From the NCBI RefSeq assembly GCF_002931555.1, contig NZ_PSTZ01000002.1:1-64000 (forward strand): DNA of 64,000 bases. Reading direction: 5' to 3'. The translations under genes were made by a program, and so were the position numbers. Below the pieces are notes generated by a model. The model did no database searches. It saw only the letters and a program-made list of their open reading frames with translations, and was not told where the DNA came from. The first letter of the stretch is position 1. Each line of letters starts with the position of its first letter. This DNA is from Pseudoclavibacter sp. RFBB5 (lineage in GTDB: Bacteria; Actinomycetota; Actinomycetes; Actinomycetales; Microbacteriaceae). Below, piece after piece: positions 16,820 through 26,015 of the stretch.

Positions 16820-17099
16820 TTACTCTCGAACCCCCAAGGACGCCGAGCGCCGACGCGACCCGACGGCCATCCAGACCACGAAGCCGACGAACAAGCATCC
16901 GTCGCATCCACGAAGCCGGGACGAACTGGTCTGCATAGTGCTGCGGCGAACCGAATGAGTCACGCGGACCCTCCGCAGACTCCGCGAGGTGGCTCCTGAC
17001 CTCACGGACGATGCGCTCGATGGTGCCGTTCGGGACGTCACGCAGCTCGAGCTCTACATTCAGCTCAGCACCGTAGTCGTCGTGCTCCGTGCGGTTCAT
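16820..17099 (-). pseudogene. Frameshifted HAAS-domain protein
   Basis: From ATG 17099 (AGAGAGG upstream) the frame encodes a HAAS domain (MNRTEHDDYGAELNVELELR, NGTIERIVREVRSHLAES, QHYADQFVPASWMRRML). Near 16890, removing one base gives VGFVVWMAVGSRRRSASLGV, a transmembrane stretch with basic tail that stops at 16820. Without the shift the frame runs more than 1.2 kb antisense through the desaturase. So the gene carries a probable one-base insertion and is also short for the family. Confidence 0.55.
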
Positions 17100-17195
17100 G
17101 GTGCCTCTCTCTGACGAGACTTGAACCCCATCCGCGAATCGGAAGGGTGGGTTCCACGAGGCCCCCACATCTCCCGTCCCACCAAACCTGACTAG

Positions 17196-17220
17196 TATAG
17201 TTTCCACGACGGAATACATA
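17196..17220. promoter_or_regulatory. Inverted repeat before pdxA2
   Basis: TATAGTTTCC and GGAATACATA flank ACGAC (7 of 10 arm positions symmetric) in an AT-rich stretch 16 bases before the ATG; AAAGGTGG ribosome site follows at about 17224. Candidate operator for a DeoR/GntR-type regulator, none of which is encoded beside it. Confidence 0.35.
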
Positions 17221-17235
17221 CCGAAAGGTGGATCA

Positions 17236-18222
17236 ATGACGATGACAACCCCCACCCCACGCAAGCGCATCGCGGTCACAGCTGGAGACCCCGCCGGAGT
17301 TGGCCCCGAGCTGCTCGCCCGCGCGATTGCACGACGAGCCAGCGGCGAGGGTGACAACCTAATTGTTTTCGCAGCGGAAGATGAACTTCGTCGCGGCTTC
17401 AAGCAAGCCGACCTCCGCGACTCGATGGACGAGCTCCTGGCAGCCGATGGCGTGGAGGTCCGTCCGCTCACCGACTTCCCGTCGACTCCCGTCGGCGAGG
17501 TGCATGGCGACTCCGGCCGCTGGGCCCTGACCGCACTCCGTGCTGCTCTCGACGCAATCGAGTCCCAGGACGCCGATGCCCTCGTCTTCGGTCCACTCAA
17601 CAAGGCCTCCCTCCACGCCTCCGGCATGCAGGAGTACGACGAGATGCGCTGGTTCGAGGGTCAGTTGCAGGCTGAGAGCGAGGTCTCCGAGCTGAATGCC
17701 TCCGCAGGGTTGTGGACATCTCGGGTGACCTCACACGTGCCGCTGCGCGCGGTCGCGGACCTGATCACCGAAGAACGAATCATCGCAGTCACCCGCCTGC
17801 TCTCCGAGCAGATGAGCGCTGCGGGCTTCACGAACCCAAAGCTCGCCGTCTGCGCGTTAAATCCGCACGGCGGTGAGAACGGGAGCTTCGGCACCGAGGA
17901 GATCGACATCATCGCGCCCGCCGTGAAAGCGGCCGCGGCACAGGGCCTGAACGTCGAAGGTCCATTCCCTGCGGACACCCTCTTTGTGACGGCGAAGCGA
18001 CGGGGCTACCAGGGCATCGTGACGATGTTCCACGACCAAGGCCAGCTGGCGCTCAAAGCGATGGGGTTCGCGGGAGGTGTGACGGTGGAAGCAGGGCTCG
18101 GCATCGCGATCGCCACCCCTGCACACGGCACGGCGTTCGACATCGTGGGCACGGGGCAGGCTGACACCGCCTCGATGTTCAACGCCCTCGACATCGCCGG
18201 CCGCCTGACCGACGCCTCGTGA
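17236..18222 (+). CDS. pdxA2: PdxA2-like 4-phospho-D-threonate/D-erythronate dehydrogenase
   Basis: 328 aa PdxA-fold NAD-dependent dehydrogenase: TAGDPAGVGPELLARAI, LNPHGGENGSFGTEEIDII, YQGIVTMFHDQGQLALKAMG and TPAHGTAFDIVG are all conserved. True PdxA works in pyridoxal phosphate synthesis, but adjacency to a DUF1537 sugar-acid kinase marks the PdxA2 group, which decarboxylates 4-phosphorylated threonate/erythronate to dihydroxyacetone phosphate. Here the kinase gene, which overlaps its stop by 4 bases, is internally deleted, so the pathway may be non-functional unless another kinase substitutes. Confidence 0.8.
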   Translation: MTMTTPTPRKRIAVTAGDPAGVGPELLARAIARRASGEGDNLIVFAAEDELRRGFKQADLRDSMDELLAADGVEVRPLTDFPSTPVGEVHGDSGRWALTALRAALDAIESQDADALVFGPLNKASLHASGMQEYDEMRWFEGQLQAESEVSELNASAGLWTSRVTSHVPLRAVADLITEERIIAVTRLLSEQMSAAGFTNPKLAVCALNPHGGENGSFGTEEIDIIAPAVKAAAAQGLNVEGPFPADTLFVTAKRRGYQGIVTMFHDQGQLALKAMGFAGGVTVEAGLGIAIATPAHGTAFDIVGTGQADTASMFNALDIAGRLTDAS

Positions 18223-18626
18223 CGCGGCCGACGGTCGTCATCCTGGACGACGACCCCACGGGCACCCAGGCCGTCGCGACCGCCAGCGGCCGCGCCGTGC
18301 GCACGTTTAGCGACCCCGACCGCAGCCTCGCGTTCGCGCGCCGCGTGTCAGACGCCCTGGTGGCGGTAACCCGGCGCACGACACAGCAATTCACCGTTAC
18401 CTTCGTGGTGGCGAAGGGCGGCATCACCTCGAGCGACATCGCCACACGAGCGCTGCACCTCGAGCGGGCGATCATTCGCGGTCGCGTCGGCGCCGGCATC
18501 GTGTGGCAACCCGTCGGCGAGAATGCCCGTGCGCCCTTCGCGCTCGTGCCGGGAAACATCGGAGACGACGATGGCCTCGTGGAGGCCGTGCGGGGAATCT
18601 CTTACCAGCGGTCGTCCGCGGAGTAG
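18219..18626 (+). pseudogene. Four-carbon acid sugar kinase (DUF1537) with large internal deletion
   Basis: 135 codons against about 400-480 for the family. Residues 1 to about 20 are the N-terminal motif TVVILDDDPTGTQAV; residues from about 21 match the C-terminal nucleotide-binding domain (VSDALVAVTRR, FVVAKGGITSSDIATRAL, ALVPGNIGDDDGLVEAVR). The middle, including the sugar-acid domain and most of the fold, is missing, yet the frame is intact. So an in-frame deletion of roughly 300 codons occurred near 18276-18285. The 3' end overlaps the ROK gene end by 25 bases. Confidence 0.8.
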
Positions 18627-19762
18627 CGCTCGATCATCTCCCAGATCGCGACGGATGCGGCGCCGCGCGCCCAATCGCTCATAGTGGTTGGCACGATCTC
18701 CGTGTCGAGTTCCGTGCTCCACGATGGCCGCGACTCGGCTATGGCCTCGTGCATCGCCGCCGCTCCGACCTTGGCGATCGCGATGCCCTCGCCAGAGAGG
18801 ATGAAGCGCGTGACGTACGACATCGTGGCGATGCTGGCGATGAACCGGCCGAGGTAGGAAGCCGCCTCCGTCACTACGAGGAGCGCTCCCTGATCACCGG
18901 CTTGCGCCAGCTCGATGGCCTCGTCGAAGGAGAGCAGTCGCCCGCACGCCGCGGAGGCGGCGATGGCGACGTTGGTCGAAGCCAGGTACGCGAGCGCGCT
19001 TCCTCGCGGGCCCTCCGGAACCGTCGGTCCCGACGGATTCAGGATCAGCATGCTGGGTGACGGCGATGCCGCGTCGAGCTGCCTGACGACGTCACCATTG
19101 ATGACGAGCCCGCATCCCACCCCCACGCCCACAGTGACCAGCGCGAAGCGCTCACTGTCGCGATCGGACGAGAAGAGATGCTGGGCGACGGTCAGAGCGG
19201 TCACGTCGTTTTCGACGATCACCGGGAGTCCAGATTCTCCGGAGAGCCGCTGCCCCAGCGGCACGCTGCGCCAGCCGAGACTGCGCGAGAGCACCACGCT
19301 CGAGTGGTCGTCGGTGTGGCCGCCGAGCGAGACGCCGACGCTGTGCACCGGCTCCCCCTGGGCCAGACGAGCGATCACGGCGGCCGCGACGCGGATGACG
19401 TCGTCCGGGGTCGACGAGGGCAGGGGTTGATCCACTCGAGCAAGGATGGACGCCCGGGCGTCCGTCAGCACGCCGTGGACAGCGTCGACCGCCACCTTCA
19501 CGCCGATGAACCGCAACGTCGGGGACACATCGAGTGGGCGCACGAGGCGGCCATGCACTGGATCGGCAACGGCGTCAGCCTCGACGAGGAGGCCCTGCTC
19601 GATGAGTGGCCTTGCCAGGCGGGTCATGCTCGCCGGCGAGAGCCCAAGGCGGCGAGCCACGTCGCTCCTGGAGATCGGCCCATGCAGGACAACCGCGCGG
19701 GCAACGGCCCGCGCCGTGTCGATGGTCTGCGTCCCGGTCTCAATGATCGCCATGACGTTCAT
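18602..19762 (-). CDS. ROK-family transcriptional repressor
   Basis: 386 aa. N-terminal winged HTH (ISRSDVARRLGLSPASMTRL) followed by a ROK sugar-kinase-like domain: IGVKVAVDAVHGVLTD, SVGVSLGG, VIVENDVTALTVAQHLF and GVGVGCGLVINGDVV. The zinc-site CxCGxxGC motif of ROK proteins is absent, as in some regulators. Start at 19762 (MNVMAII) has GGAG seven bases upstream; 19753 is an alternative. Divergent from the alpha-galactosidase operon, which it probably represses, with a galactoside as inducer. Confidence 0.85.
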   Translation of the reverse strand: MNVMAIIETGTQTIDTARAVARAVVLHGPISRSDVARRLGLSPASMTRLARPLIEQGLLVEADAVADPVHGRLVRPLDVSPTLRFIGVKVAVDAVHGVLTDARASILARVDQPLPSSTPDDVIRVAAAVIARLAQGEPVHSVGVSLGGHTDDHSSVVLSRSLGWRSVPLGQRLSGESGLPVIVENDVTALTVAQHLFSSDRDSERFALVTVGVGVGCGLVINGDVVRQLDAASPSPSMLILNPSGPTVPEGPRGSALAYLASTNVAIAASAACGRLLSFDEAIELAQAGDQGALLVVTEAASYLGRFIASIATMSYVTRFILSGEGIAIAKVGAAAMHEAIAESRPSWSTELDTEIVPTTMSDWARGAASVAIWEMIERYSADDRW

Positions 19763-19892
19763 CGTACCGCTCCACCATTCCAAGCTGAAACATAAAACCT
19801 CGACATTGCTACCGCTGCAGTAGGTAAAGCAGCCCCATCCGCACGCAGTGGACGCCAAACCAGGGTTTCGAGGAGCAGATTGACCAGAGTGT

Positions 19893-19907
19893 TTATTGTT
19901 GCAATAA
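19893..19907. promoter_or_regulatory. Candidate ROK operator
   Basis: TTATTG-TTG-CAATAA, a perfect 6-bp inverted repeat, 24 bases before the alpha-galactosidase start in an AT-rich part of the 168-base divergent gap. AT-rich dyads are usual for ROK repressors. Confidence 0.45.
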
Positions 19908-19930
19908 TCATGGCTACCCCCTGAAAGGCA

Positions 19931-22102
19931 ATGGTGCTGATGGAATCCATGGAGCGACGCGTTCTCGAACTGAACGGCGCAGACGTACAGGTGATCGTGG
20001 ATGCGCGGTCGGAGCAGGTCCCGCGCATCATCCATTGGGGTCGCCCCCTCGGACTCAACGCCGCGGGCCTCGAATCGTTCGCCGACGCGAGCAGGCCGCA
20101 GATCGCCTCAAACAGCATCGACAGCCCCGTCCCCTTCAGCATCGTTCCGGATGCCAGCCGCGGGTGGGTCGGTGCCCCCGGCGTCGAGGGACACCGCGGC
20201 GGCCGCGATTTCGCCTTGCAGCTGTCCACCCGCAACGTCAGCCTCGAGACGTCGGCCGACGCGCGAGTCGAGAATCGGTTCGTCGCGGCCCTCGCGGACG
20301 ACGCCCTCGAGATCGAAGCCGACCTGGTGCTCGAGCTGCTGACATCCGGTCTCGTGCGCTCCCGCCTCACGGTGCGCAACACGGGCGCCGAAACGTACGC
20401 CGTCGACGCCGTGCGTCTCGGGCTCCCCGTACCGACTCGCGCCGGTGAAGTGCTCGACTTCGCGGGACGCCACATGCGCGAAGCGCAAGCACAGCGGCAC
20501 TCCCTCACCGTCGGCACCCACGCCCGCGAGGGACGCCACGGTCGCACCGGCCACGACGCGAGCCTTCTGTACGCGGTAGGAACTCAAGGTTTCGGCTTCC
20601 GCCACGGCGAGGTGTGGGCTGCGCAGACCGCGTGGAGCGGAAATCACCGCACGTTCGTCGAGCGCCAGACCAACGGGCGCACGATTCTCGGCGGCGAGGA
20701 GATCCTGCTCCCCGGAGAAGTGGCCCTCACCACGGGCGAGGAATACTCGACTCCATGGATCTACGGCTCCTATGGTGAAGGCATCGACGGCGTCGGCCGC
20801 CGCTTCCACCACCACCTGCGGGCGCGCGAGCGCAATCGCACGACCCCACGCCCGGTTGTCCTCAACACCTGGGAAGCGGTCTACTTCGACCACCAGCCCG
20901 CCGCGGTCTTCGATCTCGCGACGAAGGCAGCCGAGGTCGGCGTCGAGCGCTTCGTGCTCGACGACGGCTGGTTCCTCGGTCGCCGGAGCAAGCAATCTGG
21001 CCTGGGCGACTGGACCGTCGATCGGGCGATCTGGCCGGATGGACTGCTCCCGCTCGCCGAGCACGTGCGCGGCCTCGGCATGGAGTTCGGGCTGTGGTTC
21101 GAACCCGAGATGATCAACCCCGACAGCGACGCCGCACGCGCGAACCCGGACTGGATCCTCTCCCCCGGGCACCGGCAGCCACCGACCTCGCGATACCAGC
21201 AGGTGCTGGACTTGCAGAACCCTGCGGCCTACGCACACGTTCGGGACTCCATCGCCGGTCTCGTGCGCGAGCTCGACCTCGCCTTCATCAAGTGGGACCA
21301 CAACCGCGACCTCACCGACGCGGCCCACGACGGCGGACGCGCTGCGGTGCACGGTCAGACGCTGGCGTTCTACCGACTCCTCGACGAGCTCCACTCCGAG
21401 TTCCCAGACCTCGAGATCGAGTCATGCTCCTCAGGCGGCGCCCGGGCCGACCTCGAGGTTCTCGAGCGCTCGGACCGCATCTGGGCCAGCGACTGCATCG
21501 ATGCGAACGAACGTCAGCGCATCGATCTCTGGACCAGCGTGACCGTGCCGCCGGAGCTCCTCGGCTCACACATCGGGTCGAGCATCGCCCACGCCACGAA
21601 GCGACGCCACGCACTGTCCTATCGCGCGATGACGGCGCTGCTCTCGAACCTCGGAATCGAGTGGGACCTGCGCGAGGCCACCGCCAACGAGCTGGAGGCT
21701 CTCAGCGGCTGGGTCCAGCTCTACAAGCAGCTCCGCCCCCTCCTGCACACCGGTGAGGTGGTGCGCAGTGATCACCCCGATCCGGCCCTCAGCATCCGCG
21801 GTGTCGTCGGGCAGGACCGCTCGGATGCGCTGTTCTCGGTCGCCGCTGTCGCGACCGGTGTCGGGGCGCCTCCTGGCGCGGTGACGCTTCCCGGACTCGA
21901 CCCCGCCGCGACCTACGACGTGAGCGCCGCAGCCCCCGCCGACGGAGTGCTGCAGTACAACGGCCACCCGCTCCCGGCCTGGTGGAGCACCGGTGTCCGA
22001 ACCACAGGTGAGGCCCTCGGCCACGCCGGTATCCAGGTGCCAGCTCTGGCGCCCGACCACGCACTGCTCATCCGCGCAACGCAGGTGGGCGAGGAGGACT
22101 GA
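19931..22102 (+). CDS. Alpha-galactosidase, GH36
   Basis: 723 aa, normal for GH36. Catalytic nucleophile Asp456 in AFIKWDHNRDL, acid/base Asp521 in RIWASDCIDANERQRID, and substrate motifs VLDDGWFLGRR, GLWFEPEMINPDSD and ESCSSGGARADLEVL are all present. No signal peptide, so it acts in the cytosol on imported melibiose/raffinose-type sugars, releasing galactose. ATG at 19931 has AAAGG five bases upstream. The last base of its stop is the first base of the next start: alpha-galactosidase, two permeases and a binding protein form one operon under the ROK repressor. Confidence 0.92.
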   Translation: MVLMESMERRVLELNGADVQVIVDARSEQVPRIIHWGRPLGLNAAGLESFADASRPQIASNSIDSPVPFSIVPDASRGWVGAPGVEGHRGGRDFALQLSTRNVSLETSADARVENRFVAALADDALEIEADLVLELLTSGLVRSRLTVRNTGAETYAVDAVRLGLPVPTRAGEVLDFAGRHMREAQAQRHSLTVGTHAREGRHGRTGHDASLLYAVGTQGFGFRHGEVWAAQTAWSGNHRTFVERQTNGRTILGGEEILLPGEVALTTGEEYSTPWIYGSYGEGIDGVGRRFHHHLRARERNRTTPRPVVLNTWEAVYFDHQPAAVFDLATKAAEVGVERFVLDDGWFLGRRSKQSGLGDWTVDRAIWPDGLLPLAEHVRGLGMEFGLWFEPEMINPDSDAARANPDWILSPGHRQPPTSRYQQVLDLQNPAAYAHVRDSIAGLVRELDLAFIKWDHNRDLTDAAHDGGRAAVHGQTLAFYRLLDELHSEFPDLEIESCSSGGARADLEVLERSDRIWASDCIDANERQRIDLWTSVTVPPELLGSHIGSSIAHATKRRHALSYRAMTALLSNLGIEWDLREATANELEALSGWVQLYKQLRPLLHTGEVVRSDHPDPALSIRGVVGQDRSDALFSVAAVATGVGAPPGAVTLPGLDPAATYDVSAAAPADGVLQYNGHPLPAWWSTGVRTTGEALGHAGIQVPALAPDHALLIRATQVGEED

Positions 22103-23031
22103 TGGCAACCGAAACCCTGGCGATCCCGGCCAAGGGCCGCAAGCGCCAGCGCCGGCCCCGCCCGCTCGGCCGGGAGAACCTGGCCGGCTGGCTGTTCGCC
22201 GCACCAGCGATCATCGGCTTCGCGGCCTTCTTCGTCTGGCCTGCGCTGCGCGGCGCGTACTTCAGCTTCACGAAGTACAACCTGCTCACCGACCCAGAGT
22301 GGGTCGGACTCGACAACTACACCCGCATGTTCGCGGATGAGGTCTTCTGGAATGCGCTCGGCGTCACGGTCTACTACGTGCTGCTCAACATCGGCTTCCA
22401 GACGCTGCTCGCCCTCGGCGTCGCGGTCTTGCTGCATCGACTCACGCAGTCGCTGGTGATCCGCGGCATCGCCCTGCTGCCGTACATGATCGCGAACGTG
22501 ATCGCCGCGCTCGTCTGGTTCTACCTGTTCGACTACCAGATCGGGCCGATCAACGAGCTCATCGCCTGGCTGGGGCTCGACCGAATCGCCTTCCTCGGCG
22601 ATCAGGCCTGGGCGATACCGACCATCGCGTTCATCAACGTGTGGCGTCACCTCGGCTACACAGCGCTGCTTATCTTCGCCGGTCTTCAGATGATCCCGCG
22701 CGATGTCTACGAGGCCGGTGCGATCGACGGCGCTGGGGAGCTGCGCATGTTCCGCAGCATCACGCTTCCCCTGCTGCGTCCCATCCTCGCGATGGTCCTG
22801 GTGATCACGGTCACCGGCGCCTTCCAGGTGTTCGACACCGTCGCGGTCACGACGGGCGGCGGACCGGTCAACGCCACGCGAGTCATCAACTACTACATCT
22901 ACGACGTGGCCTTCACTCGTGGCGACTTCGGATACGGCTCGGCCCTGGCCGTCGCCCTGTTCGTTCTGCTCGCGGTATTCACCTATATCCAGCTGCGGGC
23001 GACCCGCGCCAACCAGACCGACCTGGGATGA
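22102..23031 (+). CDS. ABC sugar importer permease, MalF type
   Basis: 309 aa, six transmembrane segments, basic N-terminus. The cytoplasmic EAA loop is YEAGAIDGAGELRMFRSITLPLLRPI, the contact site for the ATPase. Clusters with a GH36 enzyme and a binding protein, so it likely carries an alpha-galactoside (raffinose, melibiose, stachyose). No ATPase gene is in the operon; actinobacterial importers of this kind usually share a MsiK/MsmK ATPase encoded elsewhere. Confidence 0.9.
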   Translation: MATETLAIPAKGRKRQRRPRPLGRENLAGWLFAAPAIIGFAAFFVWPALRGAYFSFTKYNLLTDPEWVGLDNYTRMFADEVFWNALGVTVYYVLLNIGFQTLLALGVAVLLHRLTQSLVIRGIALLPYMIANVIAALVWFYLFDYQIGPINELIAWLGLDRIAFLGDQAWAIPTIAFINVWRHLGYTALLIFAGLQMIPRDVYEAGAIDGAGELRMFRSITLPLLRPILAMVLVITVTGAFQVFDTVAVTTGGGPVNATRVINYYIYDVAFTRGDFGYGSALAVALFVLLAVFTYIQLRATRANQTDLG

Positions 23032-23035
23032 CACC

Positions 23036-24010
23036 ATGACCATGACGAAGAGTTCACGCACAAGCAAGAACGCAAGTCCGACGCCCCCGTCGGAGCAGCC
23101 CGCGGAGTCCGAAGTGGCGGGCAAGAAGCCACGTCAGAAAGCGTCGATCGGTCGCATCGCGGCGTGGGTGCTGCTCTGGGTCCTGCTGCTGATCACCCTG
23201 TTCCCGTTCTACTGGATGCTCCGCACCTCGCTGTCGAACAACCTCTCGCTCGCTGGCAACCCGGGGAACCCGTTCCCCGTCGACTTCACTCTCGGCGCGT
23301 ACAAGCGGGTCCTTGGGCTGGCCACCACCGAGGAATCGATGGCAGAGGGCGGGTCAGGCGCCTCGATCGACTTCTGGCTCTACCTTCGCAACTCGGTGAT
23401 CGTCGCCACGCTCATCACCGTTGGCCAGGTGGTGTTCTGCTCGATGGCGGCCTACGCCTTCGCTCGGCTGAAGTGGACTGGCCGCGACCTGGTCTTCGGC
23501 ATCCTGCTGTGCGCCCTCATGGTGCCGGTCATCTTCACGACAATCCCGAACTTCATCACCATCCGCGACCTCGGGCTCCTGAACACGCACCTCGGCATCG
23601 CTCTACCGACGATGCTCATGACACCCTTCGCGATCTTCTTCCTCCGGCAGTTCTTCCTCGGCATCAACCGCGAGGTTGAGGAGGCCGCCATCCTCGACGG
23701 CGCCGGCCACATCCGCCGTTTCACGTCGATCGCGCTGCCGCTCACGGGCTCGCCGATCGCGACGCTCGCCATCCTCACCTACATCAACAGCTGGAACGAG
23801 TACTTCTGGCCGCTGGTCGTCGGGCGCGCAGAAGACGTGCGCGTGCTCACCGTGGCACTCGGCGTGTTCCGATCGCAGACCCCACAGGGCGGACCCGACT
23901 GGGCCGGCCTCATGGCCGCGACGCTCATCGCGGCCCTCCCCGTGATCATCCTCTTCCTCCTCCTCGGCAAGCGCATCATCAACTCCATCGGGTACTCGGG
24001 CACAAAATGA
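23036..24010 (+). CDS. ABC sugar importer permease, MalG type
   Basis: 324 aa. A 35-residue polar N-terminus precedes six transmembrane segments; EAA loop EEAAILDGAGHIRRFTSIALPL. A region between TM1 and TM2 (residues about 75-110) is longer than in MalG. The start ATG at 23036 lies 4 bases after the upstream stop. Partner of the MalF-type subunit. Confidence 0.9.
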   Translation: MTMTKSSRTSKNASPTPPSEQPAESEVAGKKPRQKASIGRIAAWVLLWVLLLITLFPFYWMLRTSLSNNLSLAGNPGNPFPVDFTLGAYKRVLGLATTEESMAEGGSGASIDFWLYLRNSVIVATLITVGQVVFCSMAAYAFARLKWTGRDLVFGILLCALMVPVIFTTIPNFITIRDLGLLNTHLGIALPTMLMTPFAIFFLRQFFLGINREVEEAAILDGAGHIRRFTSIALPLTGSPIATLAILTYINSWNEYFWPLVVGRAEDVRVLTVALGVFRSQTPQGGPDWAGLMAATLIAALPVIILFLLLGKRIINSIGYSGTK

Positions 24011-24051
24011 CCCGCACCTCCCCTCGCACCACACGAATCGAAAGGCACTCA

Positions 24052-25401
24052 ATGAAGAACGCCAAGAAGATCGCCATCGCCGCGGTCGTGACCGGCACGC
24101 TGTTCGCAGCCACCGCCTGCTCCGGTGCCAGCGCCGGCGGCGACGGCGGCTCCGAAGCCGCGTCGCTGCGCTACTGGCTGTGGGACTCCAACCAGCTCCC
24201 CAGCTACGAGCAGTGCATCGCCGACTTCACCGAAGCCAACCCAGAGATCTCCGTACAGATCGAGCAGGTCGGCTGGAACGACTACTTCGAGACGCTGACG
24301 ACCAGCCTCGTGGGCGGCGACGCACCAGACGTCATCACCAACCACGCGTCGTTCTACCCAGAGCTCGCGACCTCCGGGTCGCTGCTCGACCTCGACGACG
24401 TGGAGGTCGACCTCGAGTCGTTCCGCGACGGCCTCGCGGAACGATGGATCGGCGAAGACGGCAAGCGCTACGGCCTCCCGAAGGACTGGGACACGGTCGC
24501 GACGCTCTTCAACACCGACTACCTCACCGAAGCCGGATACACGCCAGAGGACCTCAACACTCTCGACTGGAACCCGGATGACGGCGGCACCTGGGAGAAG
24601 ACCATCGCCCACCTCACCGTCGACGCGAACGGCGTGCGCGGCGACGAAGCCGGCTTCGATAAGAACAACGTGGCCGTCTACGGCCTCGGCCTCAAAGCCA
24701 AGTCCGGCATCGGCGCCTTCGGTCAGACCCAGTGGAGCCCGTACGCGCTGACGAACAACTGGACCTACGCCGACCAGAACCCGTTCGGCACCGAGTTCAA
24801 CTACGCCGACGAGAAGTACATCGAGACCATCGAATGGTGGTCTGGCCTGATCGACAAGGGCTACATGCCCGGGTACGAGTCGGCGATCTCCGGCACCAGC
24901 ATCCAGGAGGCCTACGGCGCCGGACGCTACGCGCTCGTCACCGACGGCAGCTGGAACGCCAAGGCGTACTTCGGCATGACCGGCGTCGAGACCGGCATCG
25001 CACCACTGCCGGTCGGCCCGAGCGGCGATCGCGCGGGTGTCATGAACGGCCTGGCGGACTCCGTCATCGCAAGCACGGAGAACCCGGAGGCGTCGAAGAA
25101 GCTGGTGGCCTACCTGGCGACCGCCGACTGCCAGGACATCGTGGCTGAAGCAGCTGTCGTCTTCCCGGCCGTCGAGACCTCAAGCGAGAAGGCCCGTGAG
25201 GCGTTCGATGCTGCCGGCATCGACGTCTCGGTCTACTACGACGCGTTCGAGGCGGGCGAATACGTCGAGGCCCCGATCGCCAACAACTGGAGCTCGATCC
25301 TCGCCATCATGGAGCCAGCCGTCGAGGCCGTCCTCCTTGGCCAGGGCGATGAGAACACGCTCAAGCAGGCAGCGGAGCAGGTCAACCAGCTGTTCCCGTA
25401 A
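24052..25401 (+). CDS. Extracellular solute-binding lipoprotein, family 1
   Basis: 449 aa. Signal peptide with lipobox LFAATAC|S (Cys23) anchors it to the outer face of the membrane. Family features include a RYWLWDSNQLPSYEQCIADF opening and DAPDVITNHASFYPELATSGSLLDLD. Binds the sugar for the two permeases upstream. Start at MKNAKK has AAAGG four bases upstream; the 41-base gap after the permease shows it is last in the operon, an unusual order because the binding protein more often comes first. Confidence 0.9.
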   Translation: MKNAKKIAIAAVVTGTLFAATACSGASAGGDGGSEAASLRYWLWDSNQLPSYEQCIADFTEANPEISVQIEQVGWNDYFETLTTSLVGGDAPDVITNHASFYPELATSGSLLDLDDVEVDLESFRDGLAERWIGEDGKRYGLPKDWDTVATLFNTDYLTEAGYTPEDLNTLDWNPDDGGTWEKTIAHLTVDANGVRGDEAGFDKNNVAVYGLGLKAKSGIGAFGQTQWSPYALTNNWTYADQNPFGTEFNYADEKYIETIEWWSGLIDKGYMPGYESAISGTSIQEAYGAGRYALVTDGSWNAKAYFGMTGVETGIAPLPVGPSGDRAGVMNGLADSVIASTENPEASKKLVAYLATADCQDIVAEAAVVFPAVETSSEKAREAFDAAGIDVSVYYDAFEAGEYVEAPIANNWSSILAIMEPAVEAVLLGQGDENTLKQAAEQVNQLFP

Positions 25402-25538
25402 GTACTGGGGTCGGTCCGAGGGGCATCTCGACGCGCTGCGTCGGGGTGCTCCTTCCTCGTGGGCGAGGCGGCGGGCGCGCATGATCGCGAACCGCTGACC
25501 GCTGACCGCCGCGAGAAACGTCGTGAAACCATGGACAC

Positions 25539-25958
25539 ATGGCACGCACACCGAAGGCGCTTCTCCTCTCCGGAGCCACCCTCCTGCTCGCGGCGACCGC
25601 CGGGTGCTCGACGAGCGCATCCACCTACGCTGACCTCGAGAACGCCCCGGTGGTCGAAAAACCCTTGCCGACTGACCTGGACGACCACGCCCTCGAGGGA
25701 TTCGACGTCGATGCGACGCGATGGGTCGGAGAGTATGGCGGAGCTCAGCTCTGGCTCGGCCCGGGCGTCGACGAGTACGAAGTGTGTCTGCTCTACTACA
25801 CCGAAGCGCAGGAGTGGGGCGGGGCGTGCAGCGGGGGTGGCGGCATCAGCAGCACTGGAATCGGGAACGGCCTCCGCTACGCGGTCGTGCCCGACGGCGA
25901 GGAGCCCCGCCGCGGCGCAACGCAAGTGTCACAGAACGTCTATGCGACGGGCGCCTGA
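25539..25958 (+). CDS. Small lipoprotein of unknown function
   Basis: 139 aa. Signal peptide with lipobox LLLAATAGC|S (Cys23). The mature part has the pattern TRWVGEYGGAQLWLGPG, EYEVCLLYYTEAQEWGGACS and a Gly-rich loop, seen in a group of short actinobacterial lipoproteins with paired Cys; no function known. Own transcription unit: 137 bases after the sugar operon. Confidence 0.7.
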   Translation: MARTPKALLLSGATLLLAATAGCSTSASTYADLENAPVVEKPLPTDLDDHALEGFDVDATRWVGEYGGAQLWLGPGVDEYEVCLLYYTEAQEWGGACSGGGGISSTGIGNGLRYAVVPDGEEPRRGATQVSQNVYATGA

Positions 25959-26015
25959 ACGTCATCGAATCGGGTGGCGTCCAGGACCCAACTGAAACGG
26001 CCGGGGCCCGAGGTA

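Noticed and set aside
15609-17627. Minus-strand open frame of about 670 codons under the desaturase
   Set aside because: It is a GC-bias shadow of the desaturase; only its N-terminal HAAS part is coding-like, and no domain is seen in the rest.
22102-25401. Missing ATPase in the alpha-galactoside importer taken as operon damage
   Set aside because: Actinobacterial family 1 sugar importers commonly share one ATPase encoded elsewhere.
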